A stretch of 64,000 bases of DNA, from the NCBI RefSeq assembly GCF_918797505.1, contig NC_092794.1, forward strand, positions 63,959,345-64,023,344, given 5' to 3'. The notes under the pieces were generated by a model. It saw nothing but the letters and a program-made list of their open reading frames with translations. It was not told where the DNA came from and searched no databases. The position numbers and the translations under genes were made by a program. Shown piece after piece: positions 1-11,500 of the stretch. Source of the DNA: Bemisia tabaci. Lineage: Eukaryota; Arthropoda; Insecta; Hemiptera; Aleyrodidae. Every line of letters begins with the position of its first letter. The stretch's first letter is position 1.

Positions 1-840
1 CCACCGACGGTGGACAACATGAACTACTCTAAATTAGGAGAGTTTTTCCCACCATTAAAATGATAGACCTTACACACAATTTAAACAACGATGCCAATGT
101 CCATTTCAACTTCAATTCATTTTTACGTTGGTTTTACACATGGATTTGAAGACCTCTATGCAAATCGATGCTTCCGTCATGGGAATAAATGAATTTTTAT
201 GAATGATTACTATCGTTTTTTTTTTTATTTTTGGCACAGAAAAGTTGATGGAAAGTGAGATAGAGGCAAGTTGACGTAAAATTATTCGCAATTAAAGAAA
301 CAGGAATAACCATTGTTGGTTGGTTGGTAGTAAGGATTCCCTGTCGAAATTTTATATTTAAGGGATAACTGATCATCCTCGTTCTATATAGTTTTAAATT
401 CTAGTACATAGTTTTTTTTTAAGAATTTAAAAGAAATAAAGAAAAGAAACAAGATAACCGTGTAGGTAGTGCCTAACAAAGTGATTTCTCAAAGAATAAA
501 GTGAGAGGCAAAATTCTGAAAACCTCTATACTGACTACCAAACGCAATGTCAGCCTTCTATAAATTGCGTCACATCTGAAATGAAGGCGTTGTTAATTTC
601 TTAGCCATAACCGTATCATCATTCCACACCACGCCATACATAAATGCTTCTTCGACATAAAGATTCTGATCGATTTACTTGGTTTCATCCTTACCCCAAA
701 CGCACAAGTTTTTATTGCAACTTTTGGACGTCCTATACGCAAGTAAAACTTGCCACATTCTTACCTTATTTGGACTATGTTATAAGTTCAGATTCGACAG
801 AACTTCAGGAAAATTACAAAAATTTGAATGACAAAACATC
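1..840. other. Non-coding left flank
   Basis: AT-rich DNA downstream of the DM4/12 gene. The only short frame (plus, 644-880) shows no family features. I see no gene or structured repeat here. Confidence 0.5.
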
Positions 841-847
841 AACTAAT

Positions 848-853
848 TTTATT
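848..853 (-). terminator. Poly(A) signal AATAAA of the DM4/12 gene
   Basis: A canonical AATAAA hexamer on the minus strand, about 95 nt downstream of the DM4/12 stop codon. Confidence 0.6.
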
Positions 854-946
854 AACATTATTTCTCATCCACAAAAATGATAAGTATAAGCTTTACAATT
901 GAATAATTTAACTGCAGTAATATCTGTAAAGAACACGAAATGGACC

Positions 947-1073
947 TTAACCGAAAGGTGGCTTTGGTAAAAATATAGTTATTGGACAAACGTCCATATA
1001 TTGAGAGCAATTTTCTTGTGAATGAGCAGTATCATATTTATCAACGGGTTCGTATGCTTCTCCTTTCTGATAC
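947..1073 (-). CDS. DM4/12 gene exon 4 (terminal)
   Basis: 127 nt, residues 160-201 and a TAA stop at 947-949. The acceptor is TTTTCAG. It has the C-terminal cysteine pair (C182, C189) followed by Pro, as in the family. Confidence 0.8.
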
Positions 1074-4000
1074 CTGAAAAATAAAGAAAATAATTTCAAG
1101 CTAGGAAAAATGTAAAGGATTGACAATGTTCTACCTCAGTTAATGGGTCAGTTGCGCTGGTCACAGAATCGTGTGTGGAAAAAACTAAGGGTGTCACTAC
1201 CGCGGTGGATGACGTCAAAAATCCAACTTTAAAACATGAATCTTTGACCATCGCTACTGATCCGTTTCACCGGAGAGAATTGGATCCGTATGTATCACAA
1301 TGGAACTAGAAATGAGCGTATCAGCAACATTACTACATTTTCATCGCATATTTATCCTTTTAAAGAAAGTAGGGAAAGCTGAGTGGAATTTTTTCTTAGA
1401 ATGTGAAAAGGAGTTATTTTGAAGTAGCAAAAAATATTCACACAAAAATGACTTCATCTATCATCGATCCGTTGAATGAACACGCAAAACGGTTGGAGTC
1501 GATAAGACTATATCATATTGGAACGACATGAGTTTTACCTGATATTAACAGAATTTTTGCATTAAAAGATAGGAACTCATTTTAAATCAAATACAATGTG
1601 ATGTTTGTGATTATCGTTCAGTATAGTATGCCATGAACAGAGTAGAGAGATCCGGAATAATTATATCAGAGTGTAATTGAAAATTAAAAATGAGAGAAGA
1701 AATATAGCTCACGTAAAGATTACTTGAAACAATTTTTCTATCAGTGTCAAATTTTTGTCTTCCTTCAGTCTTGTCTCACAGAGAAAACGGTGCACACAAT
1801 TTTCTCCGTCGTAGCCTAGCCTACGAAAAGAAAAGAAAATTAATGTTAATGTCACGTGTGTTACTTGTATCTTTGTTAAGTATGTGCAATGTGCGGTTTT
1901 CTTTGGGTTCTTTCGTGCATGTATTTTTCCGCTCTTTTTTAAATGCCCGTGGCATGATTTTTGATTTAAGTATAGAACGTACATAAGAACAGTACTCAAG
2001 AATAAGTTCAATGGATTGCTACCACAGTTTTAAAACGGCAACTGTTTAATGGGCCTGTTGCAAACTTTTGCTAGAGCAAAACTAAGCGTTGTGTCTTATA
2101 GATAATGCCTCAAAAATCACGATGAGCGCATCGGCAAACTCTAAAATGCACTCATAACTTCACAATCTGCGTAAGAAATTTGCGGTTTTTTGAGCTTCCC
2201 GCTTCAAAAACGATACTACGGCACAGGTGAACATTTTGTTAGAGGAGTCGTTCCATCGTCTGCAATACTCATCATGGCCGACGCCAATCCGCCAAAACAC
2301 GTGTGATGGTACGAGATAACACCTGAACAGGATTAGACCAGATAACAATCGGCGTGTTTACGTTCATATTTTTCTCGCCCGCCTTGATTGACCTTGAACT
2401 CTCCTCGAAATACACGCGGAACCGCGCAAGCGTCGGCCATGATGAATATTGCCGACGATGGAGCGACTCCACTGACAAAATGTTCACCTGTGCCGTAGTA
2501 TCGTTTTTGAAGCGGGAAGCTCAAAAAACCGCAAATTTCTTACGCAGATTGTGAAGTTATAAGTGCATTTCAGACTTTGCCGATGCGCTCATCGTAATTT
2601 TTGAGGCATTATCTATAAGAAACAACTCTTATTTTTGCTCTAGTTAAAGTTTGCAACAGGCCAATTGACATCGATTCGTTCGAGACTCTAGAAATTATTT
2701 TTCGATAAAATTGTCAATTAAATGTTTAATGATTCATTTATCTTTCTTTAAGAAGAATATTTGAGGAATTGAATCAATTTAGAGGTAGGAGGGCAGTGTT
2801 TGTTTGTCGTTGTCAGACTAACGTCTTTCGATATCCGTTCCACGTTCAGATTGCCTGCAGTTGCTAGTATAGGCAACTGTTGAAACACCCATCCAGATCT
2901 CATACTATGCCACCGCACATGATTTTGTGTTTTTCACTTGACCCGAATTTGCAGGTTCTGCCAATTTCATAATATTTTTAAAACATTCGTTCGAGGCGAT
3001 TCAAACATCAATTTTAAAAGTCTTGCAGAGAACTTGCATCAATATTACAGCCATCTTTGCTCCTGAAAAACATGTGAGTGAATCATGTGGCTTGCCTCGT
3101 TGGTAAACATGAATCTTAATTTAAAAATATTTGACGGGTAAGCATAGTCATTTTACTAATCCTTTGTTTTCTTTATCGGGAACTATGTGATTGACTTACT
3201 TACTTTCTTTTTCGCCCGATGAATTTTTCGGTTCGTCCCCCCCGCCCTCCTCCGTGACGCAACACAGTCAGCTGATCACCGGCAAGATATCGCACTGACT
3301 AGTATCGCGACGCGTCGCCGGCGATAATACGTGGAATTTTAACGTCAGTTTTTAGCTTCGGTTTTTGTTTTTATTTTCGTTGTTAGTTATTAATTACCTG
3401 ATGATGACTTCCACAGAAGTCGAATTGGCCATCGTTTAAGTTTAAATAGTGACAACCGAAAAATTCATCGGGCGAAAAAGAAAGTAAGTAAGTCAATCAA
3501 TAGTCATTTTATGTCAAATTGTCTAGGTTTTTCGACTAACACGTACCACAAAATTGATTTTTTTAATTTGCGGCAAAGTAATATCGTACTTTTTAAATGT
3601 ACTCACTTATCAATAAAAACAGCAATTTTTGGATAAAGAGAGCGTTTGTCACGCCTGTGCTGCGTTCTGGTACCAGCAAGGATATTCCCAATATTTGAAG
3701 GCACTTCATATGCTATACCCAAACTTATACCAAAGGTCAGTTGTTGGTTAGAACCAAGTATCGTCATTAAAAAACAGTACACCAGCTGAATAACAATCAA
3801 ATTAACGGATCTTAAATACATAATATAAAATTTAGCGACCAATAGCATCCAAGAGAAATGTTTAGTAATGGGGGGGGGGGGGGTTAGGGGTGAATGTCTG
3901 CAATAAAATAACATCGGAATTCGATAAAGTACGTGGCAGAGCTAAAGCTATGTCTTGTCTCATCATGCCAACGTAGCGAAAAGTAGTTTCGACGGCAAGA

Positions 4001-5140
4001 TTAGAGCTCAATATAACTCAATTAAAAATTTTGGTTTTTTTCTGACTTTTATATTTCTCCTCACAATAAAGGACCCAAATTTATATCATCGAGGGATTGC
4101 GAGTAACATAGTTACTTTCAGCATGAATACCTACGTCCATTTGAAACTAATCTCATCGGAAACACAAATTGTTGAGAAAAGGCACATTTTTTGGGTGGGG
4201 TAAGGAAAAAATCTAAGAAATATTTAAAAATGTCCTAAAATCGACCAGATATTACCAAAATCAATCGAATAAATAGAATTGACCGAAAAAGGGTGCAATT
4301 TTAAATGAAACTGTGGAGGCAATTGGACCGCGTTAGACAGAAAGGAACCAAGCCACATCCGCTAATGCAAAATTTATTTGGAAAAGCCAACTTTTTATAT
4401 GAAAACGTTTGTGCGCGAATTTTCCCCATAGTACGAAGCAAATTTCTTTAAATTTTCAAAGGAATCCGCACACAAATCTCTCGTAAATAATTAAATTGCC
4501 TATATAGTTAAATTTGCAATAGCTATAGTGGTTTGGTTCCTTTCTTAAACGCGGTCCAAATGTCTTTCTCTCTCTGCCCTCTCCAAATGAAGTTAGTGAT
4601 CACTGCATGTACACTGAAAAAAAAGATTGGTAGAATTTACCATTCCTTCACGCTGTATTTCACACAGCGTCAATTCAGAATACAATCTGGCAGAAGGAAG
4701 GTGAACGTTACTATATACTGGTACAGGTAACCATTCATCTGGCAGAATCGATCGACTTGAAGATTGGTAGAATTTACCATTTATTATCTTATATTATACC
4801 ATTATTACCATTATCATATCACCATTTATACCTGTATTTCACACAGCGCGAGGGAATGGTAAATTCTACCAATCTTTTTTTTCAGTGTATATTTTAAGTA
4901 TTCCATACTAAGTCCTAGAAGGTAACGTTTGCAGAACACCACACTCACCTGAACTGAAGCTCCCTCGGGTAGATTTAGGTACCTTTTCACTCGCCGTTTC
5001 GGCTGCCGAGTGTCAGCTTTCCCAGGCTGATCTGCTGTAAGAGCAGTCTCAGATAGATCTTCAACGGGGCTGAGTAGGAACTGAAGAACCACAACAAAAA
5101 TACACCCCAATATGACGCAGAAAGTGAGGTATCCGTTCAT
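947..5140 (-). CDS. DM4/12-domain family protein, complete 4-exon gene (201 aa)
   Basis: Join of 4949-5140, 3607-3785, 1713-1820 and 947-1073, read on the minus strand. Phases 0, 2 and 2 close exactly and give 201 residues. Residues 5-23 form a hydrophobic segment (signal peptide or anchor). A basic RRVKRYLNLPEG stretch follows (about residues 49-60), then the insect DM4/12 pattern: LVYC opening exon 2, RRDKRSLY near 108-115, LGYDGENCVHRFLCET with C132 and C138, and a C-terminal C182-x6-C189-P. Family knowledge: small, probably secreted insect proteins with paired cysteines and no established biochemical role. The start at 5140 is the only Met preceding the hydrophobic segment in frame. An AATAAA lies at 848-853, and a TCAGT-type initiator-like sequence lies near 5229-5240. 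The introns hold a large fold-back element and several inverted-repeat elements. The family call rests on motif memory, without a profile search. Confidence 0.85.
1713..1820 (-). CDS. DM4/12 gene exon 3
   Basis: 108 nt, residues 124-159 plus two bases. The acceptor is TTTTCGTAG and the donor AC|GTGAGC. It carries LGYDGENCVHRFLCET, the core two-cysteine motif. A second GT (CAA|GTAATC) lies 11 nt upstream. It was not used because only the GTGAGC donor is in phase with exon 4 and keeps the expected VIFT. Confidence 0.85.
2051..2662. repeat. Large fold-back (inverted repeat) element in DM4/12 intron 2
   Basis: Two arms of about 235 nt (2051-2285 and 2430-2662) are reverse complements with scattered differences, around a spacer of about 145 nt. 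The outer ends read GGCCTGTTGCAAAC and its complement. The same pieces of peptide appear in frames on both sides because of the duplication; they are not genes. Confidence 0.85.
3190..3497. mobile_element. TIR element (44-bp ends) in DM4/12 intron 2
   Basis: Nearly exact 44-bp terminal inverted repeats (3190-3233 and 3454-3497), beginning ATTGACTTACTTACTTTC, around about 220 bp of non-coding DNA. The size and lack of a reading frame fit a non-autonomous element. Confidence 0.75.
3607..3785 (-). CDS. DM4/12 gene exon 2
   Basis: 179 nt, residues 65-123 plus two bases of codon 124. The acceptor is TTATTCAG and the donor AA|GTGAGT. It carries the LVYC start and the RRDKRSLY motif typical just before the DM4/12 cysteine region. 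Confidence 0.8.
4323..4559. mobile_element. Family A element, copy 1 (DM4/12 intron 1)
   Basis: The ends are TTGGACCGCGTT and its complement GCGGTCCAA, each followed inward by AGAAAGGAACCAAGCCACATC or its complement. About 237 bp with no frame. Other copies lie at 14912, 34218, 42398, 42838 and 50213. Confidence 0.75.
4611..4888. mobile_element. Family E element, copy 1 (DM4/12 intron 1)
   Basis: Ends ACACTGAAAAAAAAGATTGG and its inverse form TIRs of about 33 bp, continuing into GTAGAATTTACCATTCC. The interior has a second internal copy of the TIR (near 4760). The right end lies about 60 nt from the exon 1 donor. Confidence 0.75.
4949..5140 (-). CDS. DM4/12 gene exon 1
   Basis: 64 codons. 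It starts at ATG 5140-5138 and holds the hydrophobic N-terminus and the basic KRYLNLPEGASVQ end. The donor is CAG|GTGAGT, phase 0. Confidence 0.85.
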
Positions 5141-5345
5141 GTTGTGTCATGATACTCGTAGTCCTGACAGGAAGGGGGCGGAAATCACGGAAATTCCAAT
5201 ACAAAACCGCATGGTTAGGGTAAGAGGCTTTGACTGACTGACCGCCGAGAGCTGTGGAACTTGCTCTATTTTCAGGGAGGTGTTAATTAGTTTACCGAAC
5301 GTTAGTTTTTTCTCGAAACAATACCACGAGGCCGTTGCACCTTGC
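5141..5345. other. Upstream region of the DM4/12 gene
   Basis: The presumed promoter and 5' UTR. A GTCAGTCAGTC stretch on the minus strand near 5229-5240 resembles the arthropod initiator TCAGT. No clear TATA box was seen. Confidence 0.3.
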
Positions 5346-6235
5346 GCCGCACAATGATGAGCTATTCGAAGGCTTCCAGGACTTTATGTCGACCTACCTT
5401 TCGTCCATTAAATAAATGTCCACCGCTATTTATGTCCACTAAAAGTTAAACGTCTTTATTAAGTCCACATGATTTAATGTCAACAATGAATATGTCCAAA
5501 ATTGTCCAAATTGTGGACATGTTATGTCCGCATTTTTTTCTTCTCATTTAAATGACAGGAACCACCTCAAAAATAAATGCATACTACTACTACCTTCATT
5601 CTTAAAAACATTTCATTCATGAATCAAGTCATGAAAGAGAACAGACTCTAATAGCAGATAAAAACATATGTTCATGTGTACACTGTACAGATATGATAAG
5701 ATGAAAACCAAAGCGGGAGCCTAGGAAACGCTCCAATGCCAAATTAAATGTTTTTCAGTAACAGATGCTGTCAAAATTGAAAGTCCTCTTTAACTAGTTA
5801 GTTCGTGCGCCTTCAATCTTGTGGGATACTGCGCAATGCCTCTGACGCGAAATAGTTGCTTAAAGCGTTACGGAGCGGCGTGTTAGCAGCGCAGAACGCG
5901 CACTGGCGCCTACAAACCTAACGGGATACTTCACGCGTTGCGCAATGCGTGAAGTATCCCGTTAGGTTTGTAGGCGCCTATGAGCGTTCTGAGCTGCTAA
6001 CACGCCGCTCCGCTCTGTGTTAGGCTCTAATATTTAAACTCGCGGAGTCAGCGTTTTTCAACTCATGATTTTGAAATGTTTGCACTCTCTGCATTGATTA
6101 TTCCCTTTTGAAGTGATGAAAAATAGTGAAACTTGTGAAGCTTTAGAACTGTGGACGTAAAAATTGTGGACGAAAAGTCTGTGGACGTAAAAAAAGTGGA
6201 CATAAAGTCTGTTACCATTCGAAGACGCCGGGAAT
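5345..6235. mobile_element. Composite inverted-repeat element with TGTCCA-rich flanks and a family B palindrome core
   Basis: The outer ends (near 5350-5390 and 6190-6235) are imperfect inverted repeats sharing CTTTATGTC and TTCGAAG. The left side (5390-5530) repeats TGTCCA/GTCCAC many times, and the right side (6150-6205) repeats the complement GTGGAC. The middle (about 5800-6130) is a degenerate family B segment with a palindrome at 5905-5978 whose arms extend imperfectly to about 5876-6009. No coding frame. Confidence 0.6.
5905..5978. repeat. 74-bp near-perfect palindrome (diverged family B core)
   Basis: It starts GGCGCCTACAAACC and ends with its complement around the centre TTGCGCAA, with one mismatched pair near the centre. 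It is homologous to the 76-bp palindromes in the three family B copies. Confidence 0.85.
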
Positions 6236-8228
6236 GAAATTTCTTACTATTACTGTTAATTTGAATTTTCATTCTAGCACAATATATATTTTAATGGGAG
6301 GTTCCGTGAGGCAATTTTACGAAAAAATCAATGGAGCTGCTTTTAAATATCTTCGTTTTGTATTAACAAAGATATTAGATTTTTAGGTGTCAGCACCATG
6401 TCCGACCTCTCCGATTGACGCGCATCACTGTGCGCTGGTCACCTCCGCACTTCTAAGACAGGAGACACGTCTCCGGAGACATTGCACTCGAACTGGATCA
6501 TCATTGGTTATGTTGCGTGATAGAGTGTCCTGACGACATGCATGAATGTAAAGAATGGTCGATTTTGTCAATGTCCTCACTTTTGCGTCTATGCGTCTAC
6601 ATTGTCACATTGGGTTGTATAATGTAGGTGTTTGAGATTTTCCTGGGAAGCATTCTCTAATAAGCCAATCCATGGGTCCGGGCTAAAAGAGGGCGTTAAG
6701 TTGTATTGATATCATCAAAAAACTAATTGTTTCAAACATTATTTTTAATAAGCAAACTTTAAATTGAGAACACTTATGGTTTAATATTTTTTGGCGTTTT
6801 AACAATATATCATTTATTAAACTCTCCTCTAAGCGGCGAGAAGCGCCCTCGATGGTTTGAGCGATAACTATTGAGACACGATCGTCAGGGGGTTGCATAC
6901 CCAAAATGATGAAGGCAATTTTTCGCTCGTACCAGTAAAACGTTGTGCCTGTAAATAACCCTCACAATGTTTAATTTTGGTCCTTGGCTACAGACTACCT
7001 ATTATTTGTTCGAGAAGTAGGGTCCTCAAAAGATTTTGACTAATTAAAAAAGTAAGTAAAGGGAGGTCGGGCTCATTGCCGTAAACATAAACTTAATGCC
7101 TCAGTTTTTGAGAAAAACAAAATTATGCTTCAATCGTAATAAACAAGTTCATTTTAATATTTTAAGTGACGCATCACATTGGACCGCACAATCTGCAAAA
7201 AGATATTTGGGAGTTCTCGCGGTTTCAGTTGGACAAAAATTGAATGGTTGTAACTATAGTGTTGCATCAAACAGCGAATCTCTTTGAGGGAAAATATTGT
7301 GCTCGAATGAGTTTGTGCCCACTGTAGTGAGATTCTCAGTTTTTGATTGGACTCTTACGCAGGTTGGCTGGACAATTACAACCTTTCTGACAAAAATTGT
7401 GTAGAATTTCTGCATTCTTTGATGCTTTCCTTCCTTTTTGCTGAATAAAAAATATTTAAAATTAAGTAGCTGATCTCAGGTTGGTTGCCTTCTTCAAAAT
7501 ACTCCAACCCTAGCACTCCCTACTATTTTTATGTCTATATAGTATTGATTCATTTTCTTTTCAGTCATATTTAATATCTCGTATTCAGTGTTTCAGAATC
7601 CTCGTTCCCGTTTTATTTTATCAAAAGAGGATAAACCAACACTATTGCTTGAATTTTTCATAGAATATGCTTCTCGCTGAAAAGTGATAACAAGCATGAC
7701 TTCAAAAAACAATAGTCATATATTTTTCTCTAGAAGAAAAGATTATAACTAACAGGAAGTCTGCAGCGTTGCAAACCGAGATACGCGTTTTTGCAGTTTC
7801 AACTTCGGTGTCCTTTTCAGTGACGTCATGTCTTTTGGTATCATGCGGTCTAATAATAAACAATATAAACGTTACAGTCATAAGAAGTCATTTATTTACA
7901 CATTTGAAAAATATTGTGTTAATACGGCAAATATTCCATTAACCTTAGTATAAATGAAAATATTTCCCTTACTATCATTTTTAATTTAAAACCATGATCA
8001 TTATTATTTGAAAGCCCACAAATGTGAGTTCTGCATTTATTTTAGATATTGGCAGTATATATAACAACCGACAGAAGTTTTAGCCGAACAGATCGGGTTC
8101 AACTTTCATTCATTGGCATTTTTAGCACTTCCAAAGCTTTAGGAGCTTTAGGATGAGCTTTCCGGAAAAGGGCCCATGGCAAAAATCACGTTCTGAGAAA
8201 AATGCATTTGCAGTTTTACCAATGGTCG
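6236..8228. other. Intergenic DNA between DM4/12 and P450 genes
   Basis: AT-rich sequence without a supported gene. Short frames (6683-6904 minus, 7096-7287 plus) have no recognisable motif. A segment near 7750-7830 resembles one end of family M (GCAAACCGAGATACG). Confidence 0.45.
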
Positions 8229-8234
8229 TTTATT
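8229..8234 (-). terminator. Poly(A) signal AATAAA of the P450 gene
   Basis: AATAAA on the minus strand about 185 nt after the P450 stop codon, giving a normal-length 3' UTR. Confidence 0.6.
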
Positions 8235-8418
8235 CAGTCAATAGTCTTTGACTTTGATCCAAGCGTCCAATTTCCGATGTGAGTCATTCACAGTCAGTGG
8301 CCAGAAATTGACAGTGAAAACTTCAAAAAGGCATCGTTCTCAGAACGCGCTTTTTACCATGGATTATTTTGTCGCAAAGCTCACCATTTGTATTTCTTTT
8401 TTGCGAGTAGACCGCAGA

Positions 8419-8588
8419 TTATACGTTGCGTTTCTTCCACTTGAGCCAGATTCCATTCGAGGCGGATATCAACATACTCGTAGGGGCGAACTGCACCGGA
8501 ACATCCGTTTTTTGCGATGGTTCGATATCATAACGCATTATCAAAGAGGCGATGGCCGCTTTCATTTCCATACGAGCAAACCGCAGTC
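8419..8588 (-). CDS. P450 exon 5 (terminal)
   Basis: 170 nt, residues 452-507 and a TAA stop at 8419-8421. It continues the haem loop as GLRFARMEMKAAIASL (helix L). The acceptor is TTTTTCCAG. Confidence 0.92.
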
Positions 8589-11500
8589 CTGGAAAAAGTA
8601 CAATAACTAAGAATTTAAACGAATCTTAAAAAAAGAGAAAAAAGAAGATAAAAAGAAAAATAAATGCATGCTCATCAAGTAGAATGTGGATTTAGAGGAT
8701 ATGCATTAAATGTACTTGATGTCGGGGAGACCTCAATAATTGCAGCCATGGACATCAAGAAAATTATGTATATTTTATGACAAGAGGAATAGGATGGGTT
8801 TTTCTCTTATATTTTACACTAGGAAAAAATGGTTTCAACCACGCAACTCATGCACATAACGCATTCATTTTTCTTGTCGGTTTAGTGAGAAAACAGCCCA
8901 ATGATTGACAATTATTGTTTTGACAAGCATCAACAAAAATTTCCGGTGGCCAATGGTAGAGAGTCCTCTCTAGACTATTTAGCTCATGTGTTTTTCAATA
9001 AAAAGTAGTGAGGCTATGTATCCAACAGTTGAAACCAAACTGGCATATTGGACCCGCCGCCACCGCCGGACAGTAGATCGAGTCACTGGGAGAGGTCGGA
9101 CAAAATTTGGAAACTTTAAACGCTTATAACTCCGTTTACACGATTATTTGAGATTTCAAAAGTGATTCCAATGGTTTTCTCGTGAACTTTCCTACTAGAG
9201 GCACCCCATAAAATTTAAAACGTGACGAAATAAACATAACAATTTGCAATTTTAGTCATAAATTTCATGACCAGCCTCGAATATGAGCTCGTTCCACTGT
9301 GCGCCGTGCCGCAGGTGAAGAAGTGAGTGCTTAGCGAGTCAAAACGCCTTCACTTTTGTGCGTATGCAACACGCACATCCATGGAGCTCAAATAGTTGCA
9401 TTCAAACGTTTTCATGCAGTTGGCCTAGTGTTGCGTTGTATAAGACACAGACTGAGGATGTTTTGTTCACTTCCGGCTTCCCCGTTTTTGCCGATGAAGT
9501 TAACTATTACTGACTTTTATTGCATATAAAATTGTCAATTTTCCGGAAAACACTTTGATTGCTAAAATGTATCAAAAAGTTGCCCTTTTAAAATGTGGAC
9601 CGCATGCCCAATACTTTCCAACCTGAAAATGATGAGTTTAGCGAGGCCATTTCATGGACATAGCATATTTGTTTTCACGGAAGAATTAAAAAGAAGTCCA
9701 CTTAGAAATATGCATCATTCTACAGTTAGTTCAGAGCCAAATGAGGCAGAATCCATGGATCATGGATAGTACAGCAGTACAATATGTGAACGAGGCTCCG
9801 AATCTCTTACCTATACATGACCGTGGTCCATCACCGAATGGGAAGTAGGTGCCTGGAACTATCTTATTCTTGTTTTCATCACTGAATCGATCCGGGTCAA
9901 AGCGTTCAGGGTTCGGGAAATATTTTGGATCCATGTGAAAAGCGTAAATTGGGAGCAGCAACCGCGCATTTTTCTTGATCGTATATGATCCGTCAGGCAA
10001 CTCGTATGGTTCCTGGCATACTCGCTCCAACCAACCCACATTCGGATACACACGAAGAGTCTCTGTGAATTTTATCAACATGGTTAATCTTTTGAGTCAT
10101 GGAAACTTTTGAGATGCAGCGCTTTTTCAAGATGTAGTTCCGTTTTAGTATAATCTGTCCTCTGTTCTTTTTTTATCATGGATATTATATCAACTTTTAT
10201 GAAAAGTAAATCAAAAATTGATGACCAAAGTGCGAAACCACGCATCTTCATATGTGATGTCGCAGATTTCCTGTCATAATTTATTTTTATTTATTTTTTT
10301 TTGTGTGGAAAAGTCAACTTAATTTCTTGGGAACTTCCTCGATTTGTTTTCTCTATTAGCAGACAATTTTGGATAAATTTCAAGCCGTACAGATGACTTG
10401 TTTTTCCTCGAAAATATAAAATAATAGCAGAGATTTTGAAATACCGCAATGAAGATGCGTGGTTTCGTACTTGAGCCATCGAAATACAAAAATACAAACA
10501 ACCTTTTTAATGAAGTCCATGAGTTCCAGTTGGTATCAATGATTTTTTTTCGAATAGAAAAATATTTAATTATATGCGGTCTTTGTAATAGATGTAGCCA
10601 GAGCAATATCGAGCACTTTTCTGAGGATGGCTTTTGGTCTCTATTTTCCCAGAAGAATTCTGGGACTTTTTACTATAGAGATAGGTTTTGAGGGACCTCT
10701 CCTGTACAATTTTAGAAAATTGACCTGCATTGGATACATTTTAAGGCTGATCTCACATAAAATTTTGACCGTGCTCAGAATTTTGATTTTCTTACCGTCT
10801 ATCACGCACTGTATGTAAGTCATGTCTTTTAAGGAGTCGTAGGTCATAGTCCCACCGTGTCTCTGCAGCACCTCTCTGACCTCCGCCCTGCACTTTTCCA
10901 TGACCTCAGGATGTAAGGCCAAGTTGTAAAAGACGAACGACAGCGTACCAGATGTCGTCTCAAAACCACCCACAAAAAACACGAACGCATGAGAGGCTAC
11001 GACTGAATCCGTCATCAACGGCTCTGAGACAAAGGAAACATTAGAATACAAACCATGTGAACTGTACGCATTCACGTAAATTGCCCCGATCTAAATTGGA
11101 ATTATAGGGGAGAAAATTATTGACAGTTTAAGACTGATTACAAAGGTGAGGTACAGATGAATCTACCACCACCACAAAAGATTCTGTTGTCAATTAAGTG
11201 TTTTTGACTCTCTTGGAGAATGTGCTATTTTCTATATGTTTATTTTTTTGTTTTATTTATTTTTTTTTTTTTAGCAAAATGTAATCTCATAAGGAAAATT
11301 TTTCTGAACAAGTTCATATGTACGAAACCTTTGAGAAAACCTATCTGTAGAGCTGTCGCGTAAGCTTCGGGATTTTCTGTCTCTGGGATTTTTGAAGCCC
11401 CTTTCTCGGTAGGCAATTTTTCTGACAGTTCCTACAGTAAAAATTGCCTACCCAGCAAGAGGATTTGAAAATATGAAACTTTTTTAAAGCCTGTTGCGTC

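Noticed and set aside
1713..1724. Alternative donor CAA|GTAATC for DM4/12 exon 3
   Set aside because: It would break the phase with exon 4 unless a second, weaker acceptor is used, and would remove the family-typical VIFT residues.
2160..2554. Similar short proteins on both strands
   Set aside because: They are the two arms of a fold-back element, so the same sequence appears in both orientations.
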